DNA of 64,000 nucleotides from assembly GCA_041395105.1 (NCBI GenBank), contig JAWLBB010000002.1, forward strand, positions 558,001-622,000, in the 5' to 3' direction. Made by a program: the position numbers and the translations under genes. This document shows, piece by piece, positions 1 through 8,472 of the stretch; positions within the stretch are counted from its first letter, which is position 1, and each line of letters opens with the position of its first letter. Source of the DNA: Opitutaceae bacterium (GTDB lineage Bacteria > Verrucomicrobiota > Verrucomicrobiia > Opitutales > Opitutaceae). Below the pieces are notes generated by a model. The model worked only from the letters and a program-made list of their open reading frames with translations. It had not been told where the DNA came from and made no database searches.

Positions 1-414
1 CTGCAGCGTCTTTCGGCTCTGGCTCAGGCGTCCGACCTGAATGTCATCGTCGAGAACCACGGCGGGCTCTCCTCCAACGCGGAGTGGCTGGAAGCGGTCA
101 TCAGGAAAGTCGCCCTGCCCAATTGCGGGGTCCTTCCCGATTTCGGCAATTTCCAGGAACACGACCGCTACTCCAGCGTCCAGCGCCTCATGCCCTACGC
201 CAGGGGAGTCAGCGCCAAGAGTCATGATTTCGACGAAGACGGCAACGAAACCGGGACCGATTACTTCCGGATGATTCCGATCGTGCTGCGGTCCGGCTAC
301 CGGGGGCATATCGGGATCGAGTATGAAGGCAGCGTGCTCTCTCCGGACGAAGGCATCCTGGCCACCAAGCGACTTCTGATCCGCACCCGCGACGCCTGGA
401 CGGCAGGGGCCTGA
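1..414 (+). CDS. Sugar phosphate isomerase/epimerase, 5'-truncated
   Basis: The reading frame is open from the first base of the window, so only the C-terminal 137 residues are present. The pattern VIVENHGG, then LPDFGNF, SAKSHDFDEDG and GHIGIEYEG is typical of xylose-isomerase-like TIM barrels (AP endonuclease family 2), where the Glu, Asp and His residues at the ends of beta strands bind a divalent metal. Members isomerise or epimerise sugars or inositols, and many Verrucomicrobiota carry dozens of them. The substrate cannot be read from this fragment. A gap of about 160 bases separates it from the next gene on the same strand. Confidence 0.72.
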   Translation: MQRLSALAQASDLNVIVENHGGLSSNAEWLEAVIRKVALPNCGVLPDFGNFQEHDRYSSVQRLMPYARGVSAKSHDFDEDGNETGTDYFRMIPIVLRSGYRGHIGIEYEGSVLSPDEGILATKRLLIRTRDAWTAGA

Positions 415-575
415 GAGCGGGTTATTCTTCCTCGGACGGCCTCTGAGGACGGCCTCTGCGGTCCGTCCGTAATCTCAGGCTTTCGGTCAGATTGCGATCG
501 AACCTGCGATCTTCCTTCCCGATTCGACATTCCCCGAGGTGTGTGCACTTTCGGCTCTTTCCAACCGCTCGACTG

Positions 576-1217
576 ATGACACCATCCAACCTCCTCTCCG
601 CCCTCAATTGGCGTTACGCCACCAAGCAATTCGATGCCACCCGTAAAATTCCTGGGGACGCCTGGGAAGTGCTCGAGCGGGCCCTTGTCCTCGCGCCGTC
701 GTCGTTCGGGGTGCAGCCCTGGCAGTTCCTCGTCATTGACGATCCGGAAGTCCGGACGCAGCTCTCGGCCGCTTCCTGGGGTCAGACGCAGCCCGTCGAC
801 GCCTCCCACTATGTCGTTTTCACCATCCGGAAGAATCTGGATGACGTTCATATCCAGCGCTATATCGAGGATGCCGCCGCAACCCGCGGTATTCCGGTCG
901 AGTCCCTTGATGGCTACAAGAACGTTGTCGTCGGTTTTGTCGAAAGACTGCGCGAAGCGGGCACGCTTGATGCCTGGGCCGCCCGTCAGGTCTATATCGC
1001 CCTCGGTCAGTTCATGACTTCGGCTGCCGTTCTCGCCATCGACACCTGTCCGATGGAGGGTATCGACCCGGCCAAGTACGACGAGATCCTGGGATTGACC
1101 GGCACCGATTATGCGACTGTCTGCGGTTGCGCCGCCGGCTACCGCTCGGCGTCGGACAAGTATGCGACCACCCCGAAGGTGCGCTTCCCGGGCGACATGG
1201 TCGTGAAGCATATCTGA
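576..1217 (+). CDS. Nitroreductase-family NAD(P)H-dependent oxidoreductase
   Basis: A 213-residue protein. The start at 576 was chosen because MTPSNLLSALNWRYATKQFD is the usual beginning of NfsB-like nitroreductases; an upstream in-frame ATG at 492 would add 28 unrelated residues. The segment RYATKQFD near residues 13-20 and APSSFGVQPWQF near residues 40-51 match the FMN-contacting signatures of the family, and the C-terminal CGCAAGYRS corresponds to the second FMN-binding stretch. Known members reduce nitro compounds, quinones or flavins with NAD(P)H in the cytoplasm. The physiological substrate here is not evident, and it is not clearly co-transcribed with its neighbours. Confidence 0.87.
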   Translation: MTPSNLLSALNWRYATKQFDATRKIPGDAWEVLERALVLAPSSFGVQPWQFLVIDDPEVRTQLSAASWGQTQPVDASHYVVFTIRKNLDDVHIQRYIEDAAATRGIPVESLDGYKNVVVGFVERLREAGTLDAWAARQVYIALGQFMTSAAVLAIDTCPMEGIDPAKYDEILGLTGTDYATVCGCAAGYRSASDKYATTPKVRFPGDMVVKHI

Positions 1218-1230
1218 TCCCGGCAGAATC

Positions 1231-1256
1231 TTCAGGAGAGCCTTTACGCCTCGACC
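1231..1256. repeat. Half-copy of the AGGAGAGGCTTTACGCCTCGA intergenic repeat
   Basis: The stretch CAGGAGAGCCTTTACGCCTC matches the left arm of the fuller hairpin repeat at 43595-43652 with few differences, and a related copy lies at 4373-4500. It sits just after the nitroreductase stop codon. A short perfect hairpin, CCGGCCC-CA-GGGCCGG, follows at 1267-1282. Nothing else supportable lies between 1218 and 1454. Confidence 0.5.
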
Positions 1257-1454
1257 CACCGGTAGGCCGGCCCCAGGGCCGGATTCCGGCTCAGTCACGA
1301 TCCGCGCAGTCAATCCCAAGGCATGCGCGCACGTGCCACCAGAGAGTCGCCTTGGCCGTTCGAAACCGCGTGGTCGGGCGCTTTTTCGGTTGAGGGGGAT
1401 CCCTCCTTGGGCACACTGATCGCCAACCTGTCCATCCCCTTCACCCATATCCGC

Positions 1455-2588
1455 ATGCATTGCTACGCAGCCAAGGAACGATCACCGGGAGAGAAGCGAA
1501 CCGCGCTGACCCCTTCCACCGGAAACATACTGGTCAAACTCGGCCTCGAGGTCTCGGCCGAGCGAGGTCTCGGCACCATGAGCGGTTATCTCGACGAGGC
1601 CTATGCGAAATCGGGAGTGAAGCTGATATCCGACCATGCTGCCGCCCTTGGACAGGCCGGTCTTGTTCTCGGCGTACGCAAGCCAAACCCGGAGGCCATT
1701 GCCGCCATGAAACCGGGCACCATCCTGATGAGCCACCTCGACCCGTTCAATGAACCGGACCTGGTCAAGGCGCTGGCCAAGGCCGGGATCAGTGCGATCA
1801 GCCTGGAAATGATCCCCCGGACCACCCTCGCCCAGAAGATGGACGTGCTCAGCTCCCAGGCCAATCTCGCCGGCTACTCGGCCGTCGTCCAGGCCGCCGC
1901 CCGGATCCAGAAGATCCTTCCCATGATGATGACACCGGCCGGGACAATCAATCCCTGCCGGGTCTTCATTATCGGCGTCGGCGTGGCCGGACTCCAGGCC
2001 ATCGCCACGGCCAAGCGACTCGGTGCGCGCGTCGAGGCGTTCGACACCCGTCCGGTGGTCGAGGAACAGGTCCGTTCTCTAGGAGCCAAATTCGTCAAGA
2101 TCGACCTCGGCGAGACCGGCCAGACCGCCCAGGGCTACGCCAAGGAACTGACCCCAGAGCAACTCCAGATGCAGCGCGACGGCATGGCCAAGGTCTGCGC
2201 CACTTCGGATATCGTGGTGACCACGGCCAAGCTTTTCGGACGCAGGGCCCCCATCGTCGTGACACGCGAAATGGTCGCGGGCATGCAGGCCGGCTCGGTC
2301 ATCGTGGACCTCGCGGTGGAGGGTGGCGGCAACGTCGAGGGATCGAAGCTGAACGAGGAAGTCATCACCGAGAATGGGGTGATCATCATCGGAGACGGTT
2401 GTCTTGAGGGCGCAGTGTCCACTCATGCCAGCCAGGTCTTCTCCAGCAACCTGGCCGCATTCATTGAGCATTTCTGGGATGCCGAAGCCAAGACCTTCAA
2501 CCTCAACCTGGAAGACGAAATCATGAAAGGCTGCCTGATCACCCACGGCGGCAAAGTCGTCCATGAGCGATTCCAGAACCTGAACTGA
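1455..2588 (+). CDS. pntAA: NAD(P) transhydrogenase alpha subunit, part 1 (NAD-binding)
   Basis: A 377-residue soluble NAD(H)-binding subunit (domain I) of proton-translocating transhydrogenase. The start at 1455 gives MHCYAAKERSPGEKRTALTP, which aligns with the standard alanine dehydrogenase/PNT N-terminus; the frame stays open upstream to 1323 with no family similarity. The Rossmann motif GVGVAGLQAIATAKRLGA lies at about residues 174-191, followed by the acidic strand end EAFDTRP. The length fits the split form of PntA, in which the membrane part is a separate gene. It is first in a three-gene run with pntAB and pntB (44-base and 3-base gaps). The complex uses the proton gradient to make NADPH from NADH, useful to the NADPH-dependent biosynthesis encoded nearby, including PHA synthesis. 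Confidence 0.93.
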   Translation: MHCYAAKERSPGEKRTALTPSTGNILVKLGLEVSAERGLGTMSGYLDEAYAKSGVKLISDHAAALGQAGLVLGVRKPNPEAIAAMKPGTILMSHLDPFNEPDLVKALAKAGISAISLEMIPRTTLAQKMDVLSSQANLAGYSAVVQAAARIQKILPMMMTPAGTINPCRVFIIGVGVAGLQAIATAKRLGARVEAFDTRPVVEEQVRSLGAKFVKIDLGETGQTAQGYAKELTPEQLQMQRDGMAKVCATSDIVVTTAKLFGRRAPIVVTREMVAGMQAGSVIVDLAVEGGGNVEGSKLNEEVITENGVIIIGDGCLEGAVSTHASQVFSSNLAAFIEHFWDAEAKTFNLNLEDEIMKGCLITHGGKVVHERFQNLN

Positions 2589-2632
2589 TCCCCACTCCAC
2601 GCCCCGACCTCCCCCCTCTTTTTCTCAAACCC

Positions 2633-2926
2633 ATGGAACTCATCCTACTGGTCTTCATCTTCGTCCTCGCGGCCTTCCTCGGCTTCGAGCTCATCTCGAA
2701 GGTGCCCTCCCAACTGCATACGCCGCTGATGTCCGGGTCCAATGCCATCTCCGGCATCACCATCGTCGGAGCGCTCATCGCGGTCGGCTCGGCCGAGCAC
2801 AACACGGTGAACATCGTCATCGGAACCCTCGCGGTTGTCCTCGCCACTATCAATGTGGTCGGCGGCTACCTCGTCACCGACCGGATGCTGGCCATGTTCA
2901 AGAAGAAGGAAGGGGGGAAGAAGTAA
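2633..2926 (+). CDS. pntAB: NAD(P) transhydrogenase alpha subunit, part 2 (membrane)
   Basis: A 97-residue, very hydrophobic protein with three to four membrane helices (about residues 1-20, 38-55 and 58-82) and a short lysine-rich tail, KKKEGGKK. The segment SGSNAISGITIVGALI is the conserved core of the alpha-2 transhydrogenase subunit, which with PntB forms the proton channel (domain II). It lies 44 bases after pntAA and 3 bases before pntB, so translation of pntAB and pntB is probably coupled. Separate alpha-1 and alpha-2 genes are common outside Enterobacteria. Confidence 0.92.
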   Translation: MELILLVFIFVLAAFLGFELISKVPSQLHTPLMSGSNAISGITIVGALIAVGSAEHNTVNIVIGTLAVVLATINVVGGYLVTDRMLAMFKKKEGGKK

Positions 2927-2929
2927 GCC

Positions 2930-4354
2930 ATGCATTCCCTCATCCTGATCAATCTCAGCTATATCGTCGCTTCCATCCTCTTCATCTTCGGGTTGAAGAT
3001 GCTGGGGAATGCCCAGACGGCCCGGCGCGGCAACCTGATTTCCGCCATCGGCATGCTCATCGCGGTTGTCGTCACCCTCCTTGACCGCCAGGTCCTCGAC
3101 TTCAAGTGGATCGCCATCGGCCTCATCGTCGGCACCGTCATCGGGGCACCCGCCGCCAAGCTGGTCAAGATGACCGCCATGCCTGAGATGGTCGCGCTTT
3201 TCAACGGATTCGGCGGACTCGCCAGCCTTCTGGTCGGCTGGGCCGAATACCAGAAGATCGTCTCCGAGGGTTGGGCCGCTTACCTCTTCCGCAACCCCAC
3301 CGCCACTGTCTTTTTCACTTCGACCGTCATTGTCCTGGCCGTCCTGATCGGCGGGATCACCTTCACCGGTTCGGTCTACGCCTACCTCAAGCTGTCCGGC
3401 CGGGTCAGCGGACGAGCCAAGGTCTTCGGCGGGCAGAAACTGCTCAACCTGTCCGTCGCCGTCCTCATCGTCGCTGTCGGATTCCTGTTTGTGATCCGGG
3501 GCGAAGGACACAACGTTTATCCGGAATTCGTCGGTCTGGTGGTGCTTTCGCTGCTGCTCGGACTCCTCGCCGTCATGCCGATCGGCGGCGGCGACATGCC
3601 GGTCGTCATTGCAATCTTGAACAGCCTCTCCGGTCTGGCCGCAGCCGCGGCCGGCTTCGTCATCGCCAACAACGTGCTCATCGTGGCCGGGTGTCTGGTC
3701 GGCGCCAGCGGCGTCATCCTGAGCATCATCATGTGCAAGGCGATGAACCGCACCATCGGCAACGTCCTCTTTTCGGGCTTCGGCGCCTCGGATGCCGGAT
3801 CCGGCGGGACCGCCATGGAAGGAGAACTCAAGCCCATCTCCGCGGCCGATACCTACTATGTTCTCGAAGCGGCCCAGAGCGTGGTCATCGTTCCCGGCTA
3901 CGGGATGGCCGTGGCCCAGGCCCAGCACGTGGTCAAGGAACTCGGGGATCTCCTTGAGTCGAACGGGACCGAGGTCCGCTTCGCCATCCATCCGGTGGCG
4001 GGACGCATGCCTGGCCACATGAACGTCCTCCTCGCCGAGGCCGACGTGCCCTACGAGCAGCTGGTCGAGATGGACAACATCAACCCGACCATGCCGTCGG
4101 TCGACGTCGCCATCGTCATCGGCGCCAACGATGTGGTCAATCCGGCCGCCACCAACGACAAGGCATCCCCCATCTACGGCATGCCGATCATCAATGCTCA
4201 CGAGGCCAAGACCGTCATCTGCCTGAAGCGCGGCAAGGGCACCGGATTCTCCGGCCTGGAAAACCAGCTCTTCCTCCTCCCGCAGACCCGCATGCTTTAC
4301 GGCGACGCCAAATCCTCCATCCAGGGTCTGGTCTCCGAGTTCAAGAACGCGTAG
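2930..4354 (+). CDS. pntB: NAD(P) transhydrogenase beta subunit
   Basis: A 474-residue subunit, normal for PntB. The N-terminal half holds about eight or nine membrane helices with the family segments FNGFGGLASLLVGWAEY and GSVYAYLKLSGRVSGR. The C-terminal half is the soluble NADP(H)-binding domain III, marked by VPGYGMAVAQAQHVV, the conserved HPVAGRMPGHMNVLLAEADV and GANDVVNPAA. It binds NADP(H) on the cytoplasmic side and, with PntAB, couples hydride transfer to proton movement. Last gene of the pntAA-pntAB-pntB run. The 240-base gap that follows holds a repeat and no convincing gene. Confidence 0.95.
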   Translation: MHSLILINLSYIVASILFIFGLKMLGNAQTARRGNLISAIGMLIAVVVTLLDRQVLDFKWIAIGLIVGTVIGAPAAKLVKMTAMPEMVALFNGFGGLASLLVGWAEYQKIVSEGWAAYLFRNPTATVFFTSTVIVLAVLIGGITFTGSVYAYLKLSGRVSGRAKVFGGQKLLNLSVAVLIVAVGFLFVIRGEGHNVYPEFVGLVVLSLLLGLLAVMPIGGGDMPVVIAILNSLSGLAAAAAGFVIANNVLIVAGCLVGASGVILSIIMCKAMNRTIGNVLFSGFGASDAGSGGTAMEGELKPISAADTYYVLEAAQSVVIVPGYGMAVAQAQHVVKELGDLLESNGTEVRFAIHPVAGRMPGHMNVLLAEADVPYEQLVEMDNINPTMPSVDVAIVIGANDVVNPAATNDKASPIYGMPIINAHEAKTVICLKRGKGTGFSGLENQLFLLPQTRMLYGDAKSSIQGLVSEFKNA

Positions 4355-4372
4355 GCCGGAGAACCGAGGGAC

Positions 4373-4500
4373 TGCAGGAGAGGCTTTATGCCTCGATGCC
4401 ACCCCCGTGGAGGAGGCGATCGGGAATCAACCGGTTCTCGTGACGAATGGCGGCATGTCTTCATCCCACGTCGAATCGAGGGACAAACCCTCTCCTACCG
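4373..4500. repeat. Imperfect copy of the AGGAGAGGCTTTACGCCTCGA repeat
   Basis: The left end at 4373-4400 contains GCAGGAGAGGCTTTATGCCT. The right end at about 4474-4500 is roughly its reverse complement: read backwards it gives GGTAGGAGAGGGTTTGTCCC. The arms are further apart than in the compact copy at 43595-43652. The element lies between pntB and the ABC transporter gene. Confidence 0.45.
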
Positions 4501-4594
4501 GAGGACAGGCCCTCAGATCCTCGCCGCTGAGTTCGCACTTCCACTGTTCGTGGGTTTACTTCCGCCGGCTTCCTTTCCAGAATCCTGATTCTTC

Positions 4595-6346
4595 ATGGCT
4601 ACCATCTGGCGCGTCTCCGGCTATCTCTTCAAATACCGCGGTCTTTTCGGGCTGACTCTCCTGCTTGCCCTGGGAAGCACGCTCTTCCTCATCGCCATCC
4701 CCCAGATCATCAAGCAGATCTTCGACCGGATCATCGCCCCCGGACGAACCGACCTGCTCGGCTGGGGCATCGGGGCCATCACCATCTGCTATTTCGGACG
4801 GGACCTGCTGAACTGCCTTCGTATCCGAATCAACAATACACTGGAGCAGAACGTCCTGATCGACCTCCGGCGCGACCTCCACCGCAAGCTTCTCGACCTG
4901 CCGATCGGCTACTACGACAAACGCAAGTCGGGCGAGATCGCCTCGCGGGTGATCGAGGACGTCCAGAACGTGGAGCGGGTCATCCTCGACGGATCCGAGC
5001 AGGGCACGGTCGCCCTGCTGACCGTGATCGGCATTTCGGCCATCCTTTTCACCCAACAGCCCCTCCTGGCGCTTTTCGTCATCCTCCCCCTGCCCGTCGT
5101 CTTCTGGCTCTCCATCCTCCATTTTCGGGCCACCCGACGGAACTGGAGAAAGGTGCGGCAGAGTGCGGGCGAACTCAATTCCCTCCTGGTCGAGGATATC
5201 CAGGGCAACCGGTTGATCAGTTCCTTCGCCCTGAAGGACCGGGAAACCAACCGCTTCATCGGGATCGCGGTCGAACTGAAGAACCGGACCCTCCACGCCA
5301 TGTACCGCTGGTCCCTCCACGGCCCAGGGACCAATTTCATCACCAGCCTGGGCAGTGTCGCCGTGGTCGGATTCGGCGGCTACCTCCTGATCCAGGGAGG
5401 CAATGCCCCGGGCACCTTCACTTTCGGCGATTTCGTGGCTTTCTTCGCCTACTGCGCCCTGCTCTACCAGCCGATCAGCACCCTCAATTCGATCAACCAC
5501 CTCTTCGCCGCGGGCAAGGCCTCGGCCGAACGGGTTTTTGAGATTCTCGACCATCCGATCGGGATTGAGAACGCACCGGACCCGCTTCCCTTCCCCGATG
5601 GCCTCATCCGGGTGCATTACACGGGAGTGTCGTTCTGCTATCCGGACCGATCCGAGGTGCTCGAGGATTTCACCCTCGAGATGCCACCAGGCAAAGTCAC
5701 CGCCATCGTCGGGCATACCGGCGCCGGAAAATCGACCATCGCCAATCTCCTCCTGCGCTACTATGACGTGACCGCCGGTTCGGTCACGATCAACGGGACG
5801 GACGTCCGACAAATCGACCTGGATTCCCTCCGACAGAATATCGGGTTCGTCGCCCAGGATCCCTTCCTCTTCGACGGCTCCGTGGCCGACAACCTGCGCC
5901 TGGCCCGCGAGGACGCGACCATGGACGATATGATCGCCGCGCTCGATGCCGCCTGCTCCTGGGATTTCGTCCAGAATCTTCCGGACGGGATCAACACCAT
6001 GATCGGCGAACGCGGCATCCGCCTCTCCATGGGCGAAAAACAACGTCTGACCATTGCCCGGGTCATCCTGAAGAATCCTCCCCTCGTCATCCTCGACGAG
6101 GCCACCTCCAGCGTCGACACCCTGACCGAGGCCCGAATCCAGACCGCGATAGACAACCTCGTCCAGCGACGAACCACCCTGGTGATCGCCCATCGCCTCT
6201 CCACCGTCCGCCGCGCCGACCAGATCGTCGTTCTCGAACAGGGCCGCATCCTCGAATCCGGCTCTCACCGGGACCTGATCGAAAGAGGTGGTCACTACGC
6301 AGACCTCTGGCGCGCCCAGACCGACCTGATTCCGGAATTCAGCTGA
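4595..6346 (+). CDS. ABC transporter, fused permease and ATPase (MsbA type)
   Basis: A 583-residue half-transporter. Residues 1-320 form a six-helix exporter-type membrane domain and the rest a nucleotide-binding domain. Visible motifs are Walker A GHTGAGKS (about 371-378), the Q-loop in GFVAQDPFLFDGSV, the ABC signature as RLSMGEKQR (about 474-482), Walker B VILDEATS and the H-loop IAHRLS. The signature reads LSMGE rather than LSGGQ, a tolerated variation. It should work as a homodimer exporting lipids, lipid-linked sugars, peptides or drugs across the inner membrane; the substrate cannot be deduced. It stands alone, with repeat-containing gaps on both sides. Confidence 0.93.
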   Translation: MATIWRVSGYLFKYRGLFGLTLLLALGSTLFLIAIPQIIKQIFDRIIAPGRTDLLGWGIGAITICYFGRDLLNCLRIRINNTLEQNVLIDLRRDLHRKLLDLPIGYYDKRKSGEIASRVIEDVQNVERVILDGSEQGTVALLTVIGISAILFTQQPLLALFVILPLPVVFWLSILHFRATRRNWRKVRQSAGELNSLLVEDIQGNRLISSFALKDRETNRFIGIAVELKNRTLHAMYRWSLHGPGTNFITSLGSVAVVGFGGYLLIQGGNAPGTFTFGDFVAFFAYCALLYQPISTLNSINHLFAAGKASAERVFEILDHPIGIENAPDPLPFPDGLIRVHYTGVSFCYPDRSEVLEDFTLEMPPGKVTAIVGHTGAGKSTIANLLLRYYDVTAGSVTINGTDVRQIDLDSLRQNIGFVAQDPFLFDGSVADNLRLAREDATMDDMIAALDAACSWDFVQNLPDGINTMIGERGIRLSMGEKQRLTIARVILKNPPLVILDEATSSVDTLTEARIQTAIDNLVQRRTTLVIAHRLSTVRRADQIVVLEQGRILESGSHRDLIERGGHYADLWRAQTDLIPEFS

Positions 6347-6386
6347 GTGGTGTGTCGGTTGCATTTTCGCAAATCATTCCTTCTCC

Positions 6387-6458
6387 GGTGTAGAGCAACG
6401 TCGCTGTGCGACGTTTAGTCCGACCGACGGACACGCCACACAGCGGCCTGGCTAAAGG
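6387..6458. repeat. TGTAG-type hairpin repeat, copy A
   Basis: This copy has an inner hairpin AACGTCG-CTGTG-CGACGTT at 6396-6414 and a distal CACACAGCGGC box at 6437-6447. Copies at 8229-8299 and 32001-32068 have the same layout but a different stem, CACTTCG/CGAAGTG. The paired changes keep the hairpin intact. Confidence 0.6.
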
Positions 6459-6538
6459 TTTTCTCGTCCAGGCCCCTGGCAATTCGTTACATCTGGACAG
6501 ACGCCTGGGAACCACCGCCTCACCCATCGCGACGACCC

Positions 6539-6570
6539 ATTTGTGCAATTGCAGCATGATTTGCATTGTC
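6539..6570. promoter_or_regulatory. TGC-rich motif cluster upstream of pccB (candidate PhaR site)
   Basis: TTGTGCAATTGCAGC is followed at once by ATGATTTGCATTGTC, giving four TGC/GCA half-sites in about 30 bases. Matching words (TTTTGCATTTGCACAA, TTTCGCAATTGCATGAT, GATTTTGCACTTGCAT) surround phaR at 16326-17034, and a weaker one, TTGCATTTTCGCAAATC, lies at 6359-6375. PhaR proteins of Paracoccus are known to bind TGC-rich DNA; that this cluster is a PhaR operator is inference. Confidence 0.4.
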
Positions 6571-6663
6571 AGGGGACCGGGCTCCGAACTAGACTGCTTG
6601 ATCAGGGACGGCCGTCCGGCCCAACCGGACCGAGGCGAGCGCAACCCGTCCCCGTTCATCAAG

Positions 6664-8199
6664 ATGAGTGACCCACGGAATCCCCAGATCAAGCACCTTC
6701 GAACCCTCAAAGCCGAAGCCCGTCTCGGCGGTGGCCCGGACCGGATCGAGGCCCAGAAAGCCAAGGGTAAACTGACCGCTCACGAACGCATCGATCTGCT
6801 CCTCGACGAGGGCTCGTTCCGCGAACTCGACGCCTTCGTCCGCCGGGGAGATTCCCAGTTGATGGGCGACGGGGTCGTGACCGGCTACGGAACGATTGAC
6901 CAGCGTCTCGTCTATGTCTACTCCCAGGATTTCACCGTTTTCGGGGGGAGTCTCGGGCTCGGACATGCGAGCAAGGTGGTCAAACTCCAGGACCTCGCGA
7001 TCAAGAACGGAGCACCCATCATCGGCCTGAACGATTCCGGCGGGGCCCGCATCCAGGAGGGAGTGGTCAGCCTCGCCGGTTACGCCGACATTTTCCTCCG
7101 CAACGTGTTGAGCAGCGGGGTCATCCCCCAGATTTCCTGCATTCTCGGCCCCTGCGCCGGCGGGGCCGTCTACTCGCCGGCCATCACGGACTTCATCGTG
7201 ATGACGAAGAAGACCAGTTATATGTTCGTGACTGGCCCCGAAGTGGTCAGGTCCGTCACCCACGAGGAAGTCACCGCCGAGGAACTGGGCGGCGCCGTCA
7301 CGCACAATGAGACCAGCGGGGTCGCCCACTTTGCGGCCGACAGTGAGGAACACGCCCTTTTCCTCGTCCGAACCCTCCTCGGGTTCATCCCCTCCAACAA
7401 CCTGGAGGAACCCCCGAAGCGCGAATGTGACGACGACCCGCTCCGGACCGAGGAGATCCTTGATACGTTCATCCCGGACAATCCGAACAAGCCCTATGAC
7501 ATGCACGAAATCATCCAGCATATCGTGGATCGGGGGGAGTTCATCGAAGTGCACGAGCACTACGCCCAGAACATCCTGATCGGCTTCTCGCGGTTGAACG
7601 GCCGCAGCGTCGGGATCGTGGCCAACCAACCCCAGGTCCTGGCCGGCGTTCTCGACATCAATGCCTCGGTCAAGGCGGCCCGCTTTGTTCGTTTTTGCGA
7701 TTGCTTTAATATCCCGATCATCACCTTCGTCGATGTTCCCGGCTTCCTCCCGGGGGTCGGCCAGGAACACAACGGGATCATCAAGCACGGGGCCAAACTA
7801 CTCTATGCCTTCGCCGAGGCCACCGTCCCCAAGGTCACCGTGATCACCCGGAAAGCCTACGGCGGCGCCTACGACGTGATGAGCAGCAAGCATATCCGCG
7901 GCGACATCAATCTGGCCTGGCCGTCGGCCGAGATTGCCGTGATGGGCCCCGAAGGCGCCATCAACGTGCTCAAACGCAAGGAGCTGGCAGCCGACGACAA
8001 CCCGGACGCCCTGCGCACCCGCCTGGTCAACGAATACCGGGAGGCCCACGCCAACCCCTATGTGGCCGCCAGCTACGGATTCGTCGACGACGTCATCGAG
8101 CCCAGCCAGAGCCGACCACGACTGATCAACGCCTTGGAGATGCTTCAGAACAAGCGCGACGAAAACCCGCCGAAGAAGCACGGCAATATCCCGCTCTGA
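6664..8199 (+). CDS. pccB: Propionyl-/acyl-CoA carboxylase carboxyltransferase (beta) subunit
   Basis: A 511-residue carboxyltransferase of the crotonase-like two-domain type. The start MSDPRNPQIKHLRTLKAEAR at 6664 matches PccB proteins; the open frame upstream is unrelated. Motifs include SGGARIQEGV (about residues 124-133), GPCAGGAVYSPA for oxyanion and CoA contacts in the N-terminal half, and DVPGFLPGVGQEHNGIIKHGAK plus RKAYGGAYDVM in the C-terminal half. It ends in PPKKHGNIPL, exactly like the decarboxylase paralogue at 25395-26948. It transfers carboxyl from carboxybiotin to propionyl-CoA to give methylmalonyl-CoA. The biotin carboxylase and biotin carrier genes follow downstream in the same direction. 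Confidence 0.92.
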   Translation: MSDPRNPQIKHLRTLKAEARLGGGPDRIEAQKAKGKLTAHERIDLLLDEGSFRELDAFVRRGDSQLMGDGVVTGYGTIDQRLVYVYSQDFTVFGGSLGLGHASKVVKLQDLAIKNGAPIIGLNDSGGARIQEGVVSLAGYADIFLRNVLSSGVIPQISCILGPCAGGAVYSPAITDFIVMTKKTSYMFVTGPEVVRSVTHEEVTAEELGGAVTHNETSGVAHFAADSEEHALFLVRTLLGFIPSNNLEEPPKRECDDDPLRTEEILDTFIPDNPNKPYDMHEIIQHIVDRGEFIEVHEHYAQNILIGFSRLNGRSVGIVANQPQVLAGVLDINASVKAARFVRFCDCFNIPIITFVDVPGFLPGVGQEHNGIIKHGAKLLYAFAEATVPKVTVITRKAYGGAYDVMSSKHIRGDINLAWPSAEIAVMGPEGAINVLKRKELAADDNPDALRTRLVNEYREAHANPYVAASYGFVDDVIEPSQSRPRLINALEMLQNKRDENPPKKHGNIPL

Positions 8200-8228
8200 T
8201 GCGAACCGGAGAACCTGATCTGCCGCCC

Positions 8229-8299
8229 GGTGTAGCCACTTCGCTGTGTCGAAGTGCACGCGCGACCCAATGGAACGCCGACACAGCGGCGTTGCTACA
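8229..8299. repeat. TGTAG-type hairpin repeat, copy B
   Basis: TGTAGCCACTTCGCTGTGTC opens the element and CGACACAGCGGCGTTGCTAC closes it. The inner hairpin is CACTTCG-CTGTGT-CGAAGTG. CGCTGTGTCG on the left can also pair with CGACACAGCG on the right, so two competing folds are possible. Nearly the same sequence occurs at 32001-32068. Confidence 0.65.
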
Positions 8300-8310
8300 A
8301 CCACTTGCAT

Positions 8311-8376
8311 GTGTAGCCACGGCAGTCTCTTGCCCTGCCGCCCGTCGATACGCCCCACGAGACTGGGGCGACTACA
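8311..8376. repeat. Related TGTAG...CTACA hairpin repeat, copy D
   Basis: It begins GTGTAGCCACGGCAG and ends GGGGCGACTACAT. Internal inverted pairs are GGCAG/CTGCC and AGTCTC/GAGACT. It follows copy B directly and has the same outer TGTAG/CTACA ends with a different core, so the pccB-accC gap consists almost wholly of such elements. Confidence 0.5.
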
Positions 8377-8472
8377 TCAGATCCGATCGCGCAGAAGATC
8401 TTAACCAGGGGTTCGGATCAGCAGAGTTCCCCTCCAGACCCTGTCGCCACAACGATTGACGAGGAATCCACC

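Larger units (their letters stand above)
6347..6663. other. Intergenic region upstream of pccB: TGC-rich motifs and a hairpin repeat
   Basis: This 317-base gap holds no credible gene, although the pccB frame stays open upstream to 6406. It contains two TGC-rich motif clusters (6359-6378 and 6539-6570) and one hairpin repeat (6387-6458). The second cluster is about 95 bases before the pccB start codon. The region is a probable control region for the propionyl-CoA carboxylase genes. Confidence 0.6.

Noticed and set aside
2645..4402. 585-codon open frame on the minus strand opposite pntAB-pntB
   Set aside because: It is the mirror of well-conserved transhydrogenase genes; its translation is Asp/Gly/His-rich low complexity typical of antisense frames in GC-rich DNA.
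4556..6364. 602-codon minus-strand frame opposite the ABC transporter
   Set aside because: Antisense to a gene with intact Walker and signature motifs; no family features of its own.
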